DNA of 25,401 nt from Citromicrobium sp. (GCA_002712945.1 PAVA01000051.1:1-25401), one strand, 5' to 3'; counted from the stretch's first letter, positions 15,813 to 24,341 are shown. The notes: generated by a model not told the origin, from the letters alone. Numbers and translations: made by a program.

Positions 15813-18061
15813 CAGAACGCCTGGCCGAGAGAGACGTACACGGCGACGAAACTGTCGTTCGGACGCGGGTTGAGCGGGAAGGCAACGTCGAGCCGCAGCG
15901 GCCCGAACCCGGTAATATAGCGGAGGCCCACACCCGCCCCGACGCGGATATCCTCGAAGTCGGGATATTGTTCGGTCCCGACCGAACCCGCGTCCACGAA
16001 GGGCACCACCTGTACCGCGCCGTCGAACAGCGGGGTCGGGATGCGCGCCTCCGCCGAGACTTCGACCAGCGAGCGCCCGCCGATCGGATCGTTTTCATCG
16101 TTGCGCGGCCCGATCTCGCGATAGCCATATCCGCGTACCGATCCGCCGCCGCCGGCGAAGAAGCGCCGAGAGGGCGCGATATTGTCGAGCGGAGCGCCCG
16201 TGATCGAGCCAAGCCGTATGCGGCCGGCGAGAACCGGCCCGCCCTCGCCGATCTCGCGATAATAGGACGCGTCCGCCTGATTGCGGATGTAGAAGCTCTC
16301 CATCCCCTGCGTGCGCGAAACCTCGGGAGACACGCGCATGGAAACGCGGAAGCCCTCGGTCGGGTTGAGCAGGTCGTCGCTGGTATCGATCTGCGCGAAG
16401 CCCGGCAGCGCAGCGACCAGATAGGTCTGACGCGGCGGCGGCTCCGGATCGGTCACGTCGCTATTGTCGATGTCGAACGCCAGCCGCTCGTCCGAGGCGA
16501 CCAGCTCCAGGCCCACGCTCCAGCTGAACGGCTTCTGGAACAGCAGCGTCGAAAGCCGTTCGTAGGTGCCGATGAAGGCGGCCGTGTTGGCGGCGAAGGC
16601 CGCGTTGTCCAGGGATCCGGCATAGGCATCGAGCGTGAGAACACGGTCGCGCCCGCCGAAATTGCTCTTGCGGAAGGTCACGCCTGCCAGCTGTTCCTGC
16701 GTGCCGATCACGCCGCGCACCTTCAGCGCGCCCTCGGGCGGGAACAGGTTGCGGTGCTCCCAGCTCGCCGCCACGCGGAAGCCTTCCTCGGTGCCGTAGC
16801 CGATCGCGCCCGCGATGGTCCGCAACTCGGCCTCGGTCAGCCCGACATTCATGTTGACCACACCCGGCTCGCCGTTGACGGGGGCTTCGGCCTCGACCGG
16901 CGTGATCGTGACCGAGGAGACGAGCCCGGTCGCAATGATCGCGCGGCGCAGGTCCAGCTCGAGTTCGCGCTGGTAGAGATCGCCCGGCTCGAACCGCGCG
17001 ATGTCGGCCAGATGCTTGCCGGAAAGGAAGCCGGGCTTGTCCGAAGTGACCGTGCCGAACACATACTGGCCGTTCGGACGAACCGGCATGCTCAGGTCGC
17101 CCTCCGTCCGGGCGTGATCGATCAGCAGTTCCGGCCCGTCGATCTCGGCGAAGGGGAAACCGTTATTGCCGAGCGCAATGTCGAGATCGGCGCGTTCGCG
17201 GACTATGGCGTAACTGTCGACGAAATCGCCGGGGTAGAGGTCGAAAGCGCCTCTCAGCACCTGCGAATCGGGTGCCTGGTCGAGTTCGCCGAGGTCGATC
17301 GTGCCGAAGCGGAAGCGTTCGCCGGGCAGAATGTTGAAGCGGACCTGCGGGCGCTCGTCCGAACCGTCGATCAGGTTCGGTCCGACCTCGCGGATGATCT
17401 CGCCGCCATAATAGCCGTAAGCGCGCAGCAGCTGGTTGAGAATCTCCTGGTCCTCGCGCGCCCGTGCGCCCAGCTGGCCGACATTGCTTTCCGTGTCGCC
17501 ATAGGCCTCGATCGAGGACAGCATCTCGAATTGTTCGACGAATTCCTCGCGCTGCGGAAAGGCCTCCGGCTCCGACGGAAAGGCGAGCGCAAGCTGCTCG
17601 GTCATCTGGACCACAAGCGGGTCGATCAGCAGCGGTCCCGCTTCCAGCGGGTTGGCCTCGGCGAACACGGCGGAGCCATCATCCTCGATCTGATCGACAT
17701 CCTCGAGTTCGAGCGGGTCGGGCCACTCGATTGTCAGCCCCGGCAATTCGGCGAGCGGGCTTTCCGGCCCCAGCTCGATGGCTTCTCCGGCAAAGGGATC
17801 GGGCCCGTCGATCGGGGTCGGCTCCTCGGGCGGCACCCCGTCGGCGGCCCAGGCTTCGGGATCGTCGAGCGCCTCGTCCGGGATCAGCGCCTCGAGTTCG
17901 GGATTGGCATTGCGATCCTGCGCCTGCGCGATGACCGACTGGCTGGCGAGGACGACCGCGACCGCGGACAGGCAGGCCTTGCGAGCGATCCTAGCCCCCG
18001 ACGGCGAGCGCCTTGTCGCCGGAGCCGGCGCCGCCGCAAGCAGTTTCTCCCCGCACGGCAT
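15812..18061 (-). CDS. tamA: Outer-membrane assembly protein TamA (BamA/Omp85 family)
   Basis: An Omp85 barrel protein, 749 aa if read from ATG 18061. The signal peptide ends AQA|Q near residue 47. An acidic, Pro-rich stretch (about 50-175) precedes POTRA-like repeats ([28 protein letters not shown]... and following). The C-terminal barrel carries the family's loop-6 motif VRGY in [16 protein letters not shown] (637-652) and ends with an aromatic residue in SLGQAF, as outer-membrane barrels do. It works with TamB in assembling outer-membrane proteins. The start is doubtful: ATG 18061 overlaps bpt by 71 bp and gives an unusually long n-region, while the natural signal peptide begins directly after the bpt stop with an ATC codon (17987-17989). 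Confidence 0.9.
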   Translation of the reverse strand: MPCGEKLLAAAPAPATRRSPSGARIARKACLSAVAVVLASQSVIAQAQDRNANPELEALIPDEALDDPEAWAADGVPPEEPTPIDGPDPFAGEAIELGPESPLAELPGLTIEWPDPLELEDVDQIEDDGSAVFAEANPLEAGPLLIDPLVVQMTEQLALAFPSEPEAFPQREEFVEQFEMLSSIEAYGDTESNVGQLGARAREDQEILNQLLRAYGYYGGEIIREVGPNLIDGSDERPQVRFNILPGERFRFGTIDLGELDQAPDSQVLRGAFDLYPGDFVDSYAIVRERADLDIALGNNGFPFAEIDGPELLIDHARTEGDLSMPVRPNGQYVFGTVTSDKPGFLSGKHLADIARFEPGDLYQRELELDLRRAIIATGLVSSVTITPVEAEAPVNGEPGVVNMNVGLTEAELRTIAGAIGYGTEEGFRVAASWEHRNLFPPEGALKVRGVIGTQEQLAGVTFRKSNFGGRDRVLTLDAYAGSLDNAAFAANTAAFIGTYERLSTLLFQKPFSWSVGLELVASDERLAFDIDNSDVTDPEPPPRQTYLVAALPGFAQIDTSDDLLNPTEGFRVSMRVSPEVSRTQGMESFYIRNQADASYYREIGEGGPVLAGRIRLGSITGAPLDNIAPSRRFFAGGGGSVRGYGYREIGPRNDENDPIGGRSLVEVSAEARIPTPLFDGAVQVVPFVDAGSVGTEQYPDFEDIRVGAGVGLRYITGFGPLRLDVAFPLNPRPNDSFVAVYVSLGQAF

Positions 18062-18818
18062 CGCGGATGAGCCGATCCTGCTCTTCTGCGGAGAGTCGGC
18101 GCCATCCGCGCGGTCCGAGGCGTTCGAGCGGGCGATAGCGGATCTTGTACTGCATCCGCGCCGATCCTTCGACCCAGTAGCCGAGGTAGACATACGGAAG
18201 GCCTTCCTCCGCAGCGCGCCGGATGTGATCGAGAATGATGTAGTTGCCAAGACCCGACCGTACCTCGTTCTCCGGGTCGTAGAAGCTGTAGATCATCGAC
18301 AGCCCGTCACCCTGCCGGTCGGTAAGGCATGCCCCGACCAAACGTCCAACCGAACCATCGCTGGTTGGTTCCCTGTATTCAAGCACATAACTTGAGACGG
18401 GCGTGTGTTCCACCATGTCGGCGTAATCGACCTCGTCCATGCGGGTCATCCCGCCCTCGGGATGCCGCTTGGCGAGGTAGTCGCGCAGCAGGTCGAACTG
18501 TTCGCTCGTCGCCCAGGGGCGGCACTCGGTCACGATCAGATCGCTGTTGCGTTTCAGGATACGTTTCTGCGCCTTGGACGGGGCGAATTCGTCCGCCACC
18601 ACACGCACCGAAACGCATGCCTGGCAATCGACGCAGCTGGGCCGGTAAGCGACCGTCTGGCTGCGCCGGAACCCGATCCGGCCCAAGGCCTCGTTCAACT
18701 GGTCCGCATGCGGGCCCTTCAGCTCCGTGAACACCTTTCTCTCCGTCTTGCCCGCAAGATAGGGGCACGGCGCGGGGCTCGTCACGAAGAAGCGCGGGAA
18801 ACGAACGGGGGCAGTCAC
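17991..18818 (-). CDS. bpt: Aspartate/glutamate leucyltransferase (N-end rule; arginyltransferase fold)
   Basis: A 275-aa aminoacyl-tRNA-protein transferase. Family signatures are clear: [14 protein letters not shown] (18-31) and [16 protein letters not shown] (58-73) with Cys18 and a Cys62/65/68 cluster, then the GNAT-like core SYVLEYREP... and [22 protein letters not shown]. Bacterial members attach Leu to N-terminal Asp or Glu, marking proteins for ClpS-ClpAP; the related eukaryotic enzyme attaches Arg. Start is GTG 18818. The short C-terminal tail ([16 protein letters not shown]) is variable. It is first gene of the bpt-tamA-tamB run, with the tamA region starting right at its stop. Confidence 0.93.
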   Translation of the reverse strand: MTAPVRFPRFFVTSPAPCPYLAGKTERKVFTELKGPHADQLNEALGRIGFRRSQTVAYRPSCVDCQACVSVRVVADEFAPSKAQKRILKRNSDLIVTECRPWATSEQFDLLRDYLAKRHPEGGMTRMDEVDYADMVEHTPVSSYVLEYREPTSDGSVGRLVGACLTDRQGDGLSMIYSFYDPENEVRSGLGNYIILDHIRRAAEEGLPYVYLGYWVEGSARMQYKIRYRPLERLGPRGWRRLSAEEQDRLIRDAVRGETACGGAGSGDKALAVGG

Positions 18819-18910
18819 GGCTAGGGTCTGCGCTCCTGTCGAAAGCTAGAGAATCGTCTGGTCAGCGGCTGAGGAGGGTATGCCCGACCCGTCGTCTTCT
18901 CAAAAGGGTC

Positions 18911-18931
18911 TTAACCACGAAGTAGGGTTAA
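18911..18931. promoter_or_regulatory. Inverted repeat upstream of bpt
   Basis: TTAACC (18911-18916) and GGTTAA (18926-18931) form an inverted repeat with a 9-bp spacer in the 168-bp gap between the ilvA stop and the bpt start. TTAACC resembles a CtrA half site, but the 13-bp distance between the TTAA cores does not fit the CtrA consensus of 7. It may be an operator for bpt-tamA-tamB or chance. Confidence 0.3.
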
Positions 18932-18986
18932 CACGGGCTTATTTTGCACATCTGTGCTGCTGACCGCAGCCCTGCCCCAAGGCGGG

Positions 18987-20225
18987 TCAGGCCAGTTCGA
19001 CCATGTGAACATCGTAGCCGGCGCCGCGCATGTCCGCGATCAGGGCGTCGACCTGGCTCTTGTTGCGCGCCTCGCACTCGATATCGGTGATCAGGCCCTT
19101 GGCCGGCAGCTTCGTGAAGACGCGCTGGTGGTAGACCTCGATGATGTTGACGTTGTGCCGCTCGAACAGGCTGACGACCTTGTGCAGCGAACCGGGCTGA
19201 TCCTTCAGCGCGATCCTGAGCCGCGCGAGCCGCCCTTCGCGGGCGAGATTGCGGAGCAGCACGGTCGCCAGCAGGCGAGAGTCGATGTTGCCGCCGCATA
19301 GCGGCAGGCCGATCTTCTTTCCGGCAAACTTGTCCTTGTTGGCGAGCACCGCCGCGAGGCCCGCGGCCCCCGCGCCTTCCACCACGGTCTTCTCGATCTG
19401 CAGCAGCAGCGCGACCGCCGATTCGAGGTCCGGCTCCTCCACCAGCAGGATTTCGTCGACCCGCTCCTTGATGATCGCGCGGGTGAACCGGCCCGGTTCC
19501 TTCACCGCGATCCCTTCGGCCAGCGTATCGCCGCCTTCGGGCATCTCCAGCCCCGCGAGCGCATGGTGCATGGAAGGGTAGAGCGCCGCCTCCACCCCGA
19601 CGATCCGCATCTGCGGATTGAGGGCGCGCGCAACGGTCGCCATGCCGCTCATCAACCCGCCCCCGCCGATCGGCACGACAAGGCAATCGAGGTCGGGCTG
19701 CTCCTCCAGCATTTCGAGCGCGACCGTGCCCGCCCCTGCCGCGACGTCGGGATCGTCGAACGGGTGAACGAAGGTCAGCCCCCGCTCCTTCTCCAGCGCG
19801 CGCGCGTGCGCGTAGGCCTCGTCGAAGGTCTGCCCTTCGAGGACAACGTTACCGCCCACGCTCTCGGTCTGCATCACCTTCACCGCCGGAGTCGTCTTGG
19901 GCATGACAATGGTGACCGGCACGCCCAGCCGCGTGCCATGATAGGAAAGGCCCTGGCTGTGGTTGCCCGCCGATGCGGCGATCACCCCGCGTGCGCGCCG
20001 CTCCTCGCTCAGCAGCAGCAGGGCGTTGAGCGCGCCACGCTCCTTGTACGCGGCGGTGAACTGCAGGTTCTCGAACTTGAGCCAGATCTCCGCTCCGGCA
20101 ATGTCGGAGAGGGTCTGCGATTTCAGCATCGGGGTACGGACCACCGCGCCGGCGATCCGCGCCTGCGCGGCGCGGACATCGTCGATGGTCAACTGGTCGA
20201 GCGGATCGGGAACCTGGCTTGTCAT
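18987..20225 (-). CDS. ilvA: Threonine ammonia-lyase (threonine dehydratase)
   Basis: A 412-aa PLP enzyme from ATG 20225; an in-frame earlier start (20261) would add 12 poorly conserved residues. The PLP Lys is 61 in NLQFTAAYKERGA, the phosphate/substrate loop is SAGNHSQG (85-92), and the PLP-phosphate glycine loop is GGGGL (186-190). After about 325 there is one ACT domain (RLRIALKDQPGSLHKVVSLFERHNVNIIEV...). One ACT domain and about 400 residues match the short-form threonine ammonia-lyase (TIGR01127 type) rather than E. coli IlvA with two. It converts threonine to 2-oxobutanoate for isoleucine synthesis or breakdown. The ACT domain suggests allosteric control. No other ilv gene is adjacent. 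Confidence 0.94.
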   Translation of the reverse strand: MTSQVPDPLDQLTIDDVRAAQARIAGAVVRTPMLKSQTLSDIAGAEIWLKFENLQFTAAYKERGALNALLLLSEERRARGVIAASAGNHSQGLSYHGTRLGVPVTIVMPKTTPAVKVMQTESVGGNVVLEGQTFDEAYAHARALEKERGLTFVHPFDDPDVAAGAGTVALEMLEEQPDLDCLVVPIGGGGLMSGMATVARALNPQMRIVGVEAALYPSMHHALAGLEMPEGGDTLAEGIAVKEPGRFTRAIIKERVDEILLVEEPDLESAVALLLQIEKTVVEGAGAAGLAAVLANKDKFAGKKIGLPLCGGNIDSRLLATVLLRNLAREGRLARLRIALKDQPGSLHKVVSLFERHNVNIIEVYHQRVFTKLPAKGLITDIECEARNKSQVDALIADMRGAGYDVHMVELA

Positions 20226-20272
20226 GCGCGGGGGCCTATCCCCGCTTGCGACGGGCCGCAATCAAATGTGGC

Positions 20273-20294
20273 TTGCACGACGAAAAGTTGCACG
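20273..20294. repeat. Short direct repeat in the ilvA/amidohydrolase divergent promoter region
   Basis: TTGCACG occurs at 20273-20279 and 20288-20294, 15 bp apart, in the 146-bp region between divergent genes. It could be a paired regulator site for either gene; there is no further support. Confidence 0.3.
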
Positions 20295-20371
20295 CAGTGG
20301 ACCATTGGCACGCGCCCGGCTTGCCCCTAGGCCGTCCGCCCACACTTTCGAGAAGAGAAGACGCCCGCCCG

Positions 20372-22039
20372 ATGAAGTTTCCCCGCCTGATCGCCGCCGC
20401 GTGCGCGCTGCTGTGCTGTGCATCCGTCGCCACGCCCGCCCTGGCGGACGTGCTGATCGACAACGTCCAGGGCATCCGGATCGACGAGGACGGCGATCTC
20501 GACCGCTTCACCGGCCTGTGGGTGGAGGACGACGGCACGATCATCGAAGTGCTCGACAAGGGCGACAAGCGCCCCGAACGTCCGACCTATCTTTCGGACA
20601 TGGACGGGCAGATCATCGTGCCCGGCATGATCGATGCGCACCTGCATGTGATGGGGATCGGCTTCGGCGCGCTGACGCTCGATCTCTCGCAGACCACCTC
20701 GTTGGAGGAGGCGCTGGCGGCGATCGACGAGTTTGCGCGCGAGAATCCGGGGCGCCCGTGGATTCTCGGGCGCGGGTGGAATCAGGAAAAATGGGGCCTG
20801 GGGCGCTTTCCCACCGCCGCCGAGCTGGACCGGGTGGTGAGCGACCGGCCCGTGCTGCTCGAACGGGTCGACGGCCATGCAAGCTGGGCGAACACGCTCG
20901 CGATTCAGACGGCGGGCGTTACCGCCGAAACCGAAGACCCCAAAGGCGGGCGGATCGAACGCGACACAAGCGGCGCACCCGCGGGCGTATTCGTCGATGC
21001 GGCGGCCGAGCTGGTCCAGCGGGCCGTGCCGGAACCGCGTGCGGTGGACCGCGACGCGGCGCTTTTCGAGGCCCAGAGAATCCTGCTTGCGCAAGGCATT
21101 ACCGCCGCCGCCGACATGGGCACCACCCTCGCCGACTGGCAGACCTATCGCCGCGCGGGCGACACCGGCCAGTTGCGCATCCGGATCATGGCCTATGCCG
21201 CCGGGATCGACGCGATGGAGATCATCGGCGGGACCGGGCCGACCCCGTGGCTGTACGAGGACCGGCTGCGGCTGAACGGCGTGAAGCTCTATCTCGACGG
21301 GGCGCTCGGCTCGCGCGGGGCATGGCTGAAGACGCCTTACGCCGACGATGCCGGGAACACCGGCCTCCCGCTGCTGACCGACGCACAATTGCGCAACATG
21401 ATGAGCCGGGCAGCGCTGGAAAACTATCAGGTCGCGGTCCACGCGATCGGCGATGCGGCCAACGCCGAAGCGCTCTCCGCGATCGAGGAATTGTCGGAAA
21501 GCTACAAGGGCGACCGCCGCTGGCGGATCGAACACGCGCAGATCGTTTCGCCCGAGGATATCGCGCGTTTCGGCGAGCACGGCATCATCGCCTCGGTCCA
21601 GCCCGTCCACCAGACCTCCGACCGGCTGATGGCCGAAGCGCGCCTGGGGGCGGCCCGTCTTCCGGGCTCCTATGCCTGGGACAGCCTCGACGAGGCGGGC
21701 GCAAGGCTTGCGCTGGGCTCGGATGCGCCGGTCGAATCGGCCAACCCCTTCGTAGGGATGGCAGTCGCGATGAGCCGGACCGACAGCAATGGCATGCCGC
21801 CGGGCGGCTGGATGGCGGAAGAGCGCCTGTCGCGCATGGACGCCTGGCGCGGGTTCACCAGCGACGCGGCCTTTGCCGGCTTCGCCGAGGGCCGCTTCGG
21901 CCGCCTCGTCGAAGGGGAACGCGCCGATTTCCTCGTGATCGACCGCGATATTGCGCGGGCCAGCCCCGAAGCGATCCGCGAGACGCGGGTTCTCGAAACA
22001 TGGGTCGGCGGCAAGCGCGTCTACCGTCGCGGCGACTGA
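20372..22039 (+). CDS. Secreted amidohydrolase, YtcJ-like (Amidohydro_3)
   Basis: A 555-aa metal-dependent hydrolase with a Sec signal peptide (MKFPRLIAAACALLCCASVATPALA, cleavage near 25), so it acts in the periplasm or beyond. The metal site is complete: HLH at 90-92 in GMIDAHLHVMG, a probable carboxylated Lys305 in NGVKLYLDGALGSRGA, His357 (AVHAIGD), His388 (RIEHAQIV) and Asp451 (LGSDAPVES). The YtcJ family includes N-substituted formamide deformylase and predicted imidase-like enzymes; substrate unknown. It ends with the usual GERADFLVIDRD beta-sandwich closing. It is divergent from ilvA. GAGAAGAGAAG lies 11 bases before the ATG, a loose ribosome site. Confidence 0.9.
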   Translation: MKFPRLIAAACALLCCASVATPALADVLIDNVQGIRIDEDGDLDRFTGLWVEDDGTIIEVLDKGDKRPERPTYLSDMDGQIIVPGMIDAHLHVMGIGFGALTLDLSQTTSLEEALAAIDEFARENPGRPWILGRGWNQEKWGLGRFPTAAELDRVVSDRPVLLERVDGHASWANTLAIQTAGVTAETEDPKGGRIERDTSGAPAGVFVDAAAELVQRAVPEPRAVDRDAALFEAQRILLAQGITAAADMGTTLADWQTYRRAGDTGQLRIRIMAYAAGIDAMEIIGGTGPTPWLYEDRLRLNGVKLYLDGALGSRGAWLKTPYADDAGNTGLPLLTDAQLRNMMSRAALENYQVAVHAIGDAANAEALSAIEELSESYKGDRRWRIEHAQIVSPEDIARFGEHGIIASVQPVHQTSDRLMAEARLGAARLPGSYAWDSLDEAGARLALGSDAPVESANPFVGMAVAMSRTDSNGMPPGGWMAEERLSRMDAWRGFTSDAAFAGFAEGRFGRLVEGERADFLVIDRDIARASPEAIRETRVLETWVGGKRVYRRGD

Positions 22040-22377
22040 CCGCGCCTGCCATGCCCTTCGCCCGACGGGATCGGTATTCAGTAATCAAATCTTCACATCG
22101 TGTGCCTAACCGGCAGCTCGGATTTGTGGTATCGAGCCCGCAGGCAAGCGGTCCTCGTCGCCACGATTGGTGTTGCGACGGGCAGGAATGTCGGTATCGA
22201 CCTGTCCGCCACCCCCTGACACGGGGGATTTTGCGGGGCGTTGCCGATAGGCAACAAGCCGACTGTTGTATGGGGATTTTTTCGAGTTTCGGGTTGCAAA
22301 AGCAGTTCGATGCAATCATTAAACCGCCGAACCATTCCAAATATCCAAGCGCCATTTCGCCAAGGAGACGTAACATT
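22040..22377 (+). other. 338-bp non-coding stretch with nested hairpins before a small peptide gene
   Basis: No convincing gene is seen on either strand. Structure includes CCCCC-TGACAC-GGGGG (22212-22227) followed by ATTTT; GTTGCC-GATA-GGCAAC (22240-22255, perfect 6-bp stem, tetraloop); and CAACA...TGTTG (22252-22268), which shares bases with the previous stem so the two are mutually exclusive. A T6 tract follows at 22277-22282. GGGGATTTT occurs twice (22224-22232 and 22272-22280). TTGCAA at 22294-22299 with CATTAA at 22317-22322 (spacer 17) might be the promoter of the peptide gene; if so the hairpins lie upstream of it, otherwise they are in its leader. Confidence 0.4.
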
Positions 22378-22596
22378 ATGAAGATTCGCACCATGGCCGC
22401 TGCTGCTGCCGCTCTGTCGCTCGCCGCAGCCCCCGCGGTTGCCGAAGTCAGCATGGACCGTGCCTCGGCTCCGGTCGAAGGCGAAAGCGAAGTGATCGGC
22501 GTCGGCGTCGTCCTCGGCATTCTCGCGCTTGCCGCGATCATCGCCGGCATCGTCATCGCCGCCGACGGCGAAGACACCACCGCCGTCAGCCCGTAA
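22378..22596 (+). CDS. 72-aa secreted or membrane peptide, function unknown
   Basis: The ATG at 22378 has a good ribosome binding site (AAGGAG, 10 bases upstream). The product has a signal peptide MKIRTMAAAAAALSLAAAPAVA (cleavage near 22/23), a short polar segment (EVSMDRASAPVEGESEV), one hydrophobic span of about 23 residues (IGVGVVLGILALAAIIAGIVIAA, about 39-61) and a tail DGEDTTAVSP. After cleavage about 50 residues would remain, anchored by the span. I recall similar PVEGESE...IIAGIVIAADG...PVSP peptides as common hypothetical proteins in sphingomonads, with no known role. It is a monocistronic unit: a non-coding 338 bp precedes it and a strong terminator follows within 30 bp. Confidence 0.82.
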   Translation: MKIRTMAAAAAALSLAAAPAVAEVSMDRASAPVEGESEVIGVGVVLGILALAAIIAGIVIAADGEDTTAVSP

Positions 22597-22621
22597 GCTG
22601 CTGGCCACTACGAATTAACGG

Positions 22622-22653
22622 AAAGGGCTCCCGCTTCGGGGGCCCTTTTCTTT
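22622..22653 (+). terminator. Rho-independent terminator after the small peptide gene
   Basis: AGGGCTCCC (22624-22632) pairs with GGGGGCCCT (22638-22646), nine pairs with one G-U, around a GCTTC loop; A residues 5' and a T-rich run 3' (TTTTCTTTT) extend it. It ends the peptide gene transcript. Read on the other strand it has a shorter T run (CCCTTTCC), so it may also stop tatC transcription. Confidence 0.9.
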
Positions 22654-22797
22654 TGTGCGCCGAAGGCGTTCCGGGAGCTTGGACGACCTGTCGCAACGCG
22701 CGGCCTTCGGTCTCTGCCTTCGGGGCGCCGAGCATCGAGCACAATGGGCCTTGGGGTAAGCCCAACGCCAACGGCACCCATCAGTGGGCCGAGTTGC
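22654..22797. other. Gap between convergent peptide and tatC genes
   Basis: This 144-bp stretch holds no gene I can support. The short minus-strand open frame over it (22586-22777) runs through the terminator and has no ribosome site or recognisable protein. A small GCGCCGAAGGCG hairpin lies at the left edge. Confidence 0.5.
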
Positions 22798-23592
22798 TCA
22801 GACCGTTTCGGACGCCTCGCTCTCCTCGCCCTTCTCCGCGCGGTCGCGGCGCTGGAGAATCAGCATCACCAGCAGCGATCCCTCGAACAGGAAGTAGAGC
22901 GGCACGGCGAGGATCAGCTGCGATCCGGGATCGGGCGGTGTGACCACCGCGGCGAGACCGACGACGCCGACGATCACGTAGCGGCGGACCTTGACCAGCG
23001 AAGCACGCGTCACCAGCCCCGCACGTTCCAGCAGGAGAAGCAGCACCGGCAGCAGGAAGCAGATGCCGAAAGCGAGGATGAACTGCATCACCAGGCTGAG
23101 GTAGTCCCCCGCGCTCGGCAACGCCTCGATCGGAATGCCGCCCGCATCGCCCCCGAAGCCCAGGAACCAGCGGAAGGCCGTGGGCATCACCACGAAATAG
23201 GCAAGGCTGGCCCCGGCGACGAACAGCACCGGCGTCGCAAGCAGAAACGGCAGGAAGGCCTTTTTCTCACGCGCATAGAGCCCCGGCGCGACAAAGGCCC
23301 AAAGCTGGTTGGCGATGAAGGGAAAGCTGACGCAGAAAGCCGCGAACAGCGCCACCTTGAGTTCGACGAAGAACACCTCGGGCAGCTTGGTATAGATCAG
23401 CCGGGCCTGGCCATCGCCGAAGGCGTCGAGCAGCGGTTGGGCGAGAAAGGCGAGGATCTGGTCGGCGAAGTAGAAGCAGACGCCGAACGCCACCGCCAGT
23501 ACGAAGACCGAGCGCAGCAGCCGTCCGCGCAGCTCGATCAGGTGGTCCATCAGCGGAGCCTGCGTCTCGTCGATATCGCGCAGCACGCCCAT
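22798..23592 (-). CDS. tatC: Twin-arginine translocase subunit TatC
   Basis: A 264-aa inner-membrane protein with six spans. Family hallmarks are HLIELRGRLLRS (17-28) at the cytoplasmic N terminus, which binds the twin-arginine signal; FPFIANQLWAFVAPGLYAREKK (90-111) in the first cytoplasmic loop; and TPPDPGSQ (218-225) in the last loop. TatC is the receptor for folded export substrates and recruits TatB then TatA. It starts two bases after the tatB stop, so the two are coupled. The C-terminal tail is short and charged (RRDRAEKGEESEASETV). Confidence 0.97.
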   Translation of the reverse strand: MGVLRDIDETQAPLMDHLIELRGRLLRSVFVLAVAFGVCFYFADQILAFLAQPLLDAFGDGQARLIYTKLPEVFFVELKVALFAAFCVSFPFIANQLWAFVAPGLYAREKKAFLPFLLATPVLFVAGASLAYFVVMPTAFRWFLGFGGDAGGIPIEALPSAGDYLSLVMQFILAFGICFLLPVLLLLLERAGLVTRASLVKVRRYVIVGVVGLAAVVTPPDPGSQLILAVPLYFLFEGSLLVMLILQRRDRAEKGEESEASETV

Positions 23593-23594
23593 GC

Positions 23595-24059
23595 TCAGGC
23601 CCCTTCGCCCTTCGACGGCGGGTTGCCGCTATCCTTGTCGAGGGGGAGTTGCGGTTCGGCGGTGCTCTCCGTCTCGCCGGCATCGCCCGTCATCCGCGAT
23701 TCCGCCGAGGCCGCGTGGGGCGTCGAGGCCCCGGGCGGCGGATCGTCGGCGTCGGGATCGTGATCGCCCGTCCCGGCGGCCTGTTCTTCGGGCGGAGCGG
23801 GTGGCAGCGGCGTCATCTCGTCGCCCGGGTGCGCGCGCATGATCTGCGCGTTACGCTCCTGCCACTTTTTCTCCATCTCCTCCATTTCCGCCTCGCGGAC
23901 CATCGCATCGATCCCGGCGCGGAAATGGCCCGAAACGCGGCGTATCTGGCCGATCCAGCGGCCTGCGGTGCGCAGCGCCAGCGGCATGTCCTTGGGCCCG
24001 ATCACGAGGATCGCGACCACCGCGATCACGAGCAGTTCGGCGGCGCCGATATCGAACAT
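23595..24059 (-). CDS. tatB: Twin-arginine translocase subunit TatB
   Basis: A 154-aa Tat component: one N-terminal span (MFDIGAAELLVIAVVAILVIGPKDMPLALR, with conserved Glu8 and the GP hinge), an amphipathic helix (RTAGRWIGQIRRVSGHFRAGIDAMVREAEMEEMEKKWQ), then a long Pro- and Glu-rich, low-complexity tail typical of TatB. The GPKDMP hinge and Glu8 distinguish TatB from TatA. It works with TatC in substrate binding. It lies between tatA and tatC with gaps of 21 and 2 bases. Confidence 0.96.
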   Translation of the reverse strand: MFDIGAAELLVIAVVAILVIGPKDMPLALRTAGRWIGQIRRVSGHFRAGIDAMVREAEMEEMEKKWQERNAQIMRAHPGDEMTPLPPAPPEEQAAGTGDHDPDADDPPPGASTPHAASAESRMTGDAGETESTAEPQLPLDKDSGNPPSKGEGA

Positions 24060-24080
24060 GGGGTCAGGCGCCTTGCCGGA

Positions 24081-24341
24081 TCAGGATGGGCGGTCGCCGG
24101 TCTCGGCCGTCTTGCTCTCGCTCACGGTCTCGTCGGCGGGCTTGGCCTCGTGGGCGGGCCCTTCGATGCGGGCGGCGGGCTTGTCCGCCTCCTTCCCGTC
24201 ATCGTCATTGAGGCCCTTCTTGAAGCTGCTAACGCCCTTGCCGAAGTCGCCCATCATCTCCGAGATACGCCCACGCCCGAAGAGCACGAGCACGACGAGT
24301 GCGACGATGAGAATCTGCCAGATACCGATTTGTCCGAACAT
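24081..24341 (-). CDS. tatA: Twin-arginine translocase subunit TatA
   Basis: The start at ATG 24341 gives 86 aa beginning [30 protein letters not shown], the expected TatA span followed by the FGRG hinge (21-24) and an amphipathic helix ([18 protein letters not shown]). The longer open frame to 24419 adds 26 residues with no TatA likeness. TatA oligomers form the passage for folded proteins. The tail after about 46 is acidic and disordered. It follows scpB after 85 bp, which may hold a separate promoter or simply be a leader. Confidence 0.95.
   Translation of the reverse strand: MFGQIGIWQILIVALVVLVLFGRGRISEMMGDFGKGVSSFKKGLNDDDGKEADKPAARIEGPAHEAKPADETVSESKTAETGDRPS

Noticed and set aside
15773..18070. 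A 765-codon plus-strand open frame opposite tamA
   Set aside because: Antisense shadow: tamA carries the Omp85 motifs, while the shadow has no recognisable domain and no ribosome site.
18911..18931. CtrA binding site
   Set aside because: TTAA cores are 13 bp apart and inverted, not the TTAA-N7-TTAA direct form; kept only as an unassigned dyad.
19963..22596. An 877-codon plus-strand open frame spanning ilvA antisense, the amidohydrolase and the small peptide
   Set aside because: It is a GC-rich shadow frame of the amidohydrolase; its Arg/Ala/Gly-heavy composition is not protein-like. Only its last 72 codons (from 22378) are a real gene.
22586..22777. A 63-codon minus-strand open frame between the peptide gene and tatC
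   Set aside because: Runs through the terminator hairpin, lacks a ribosome site and resembles nothing known.
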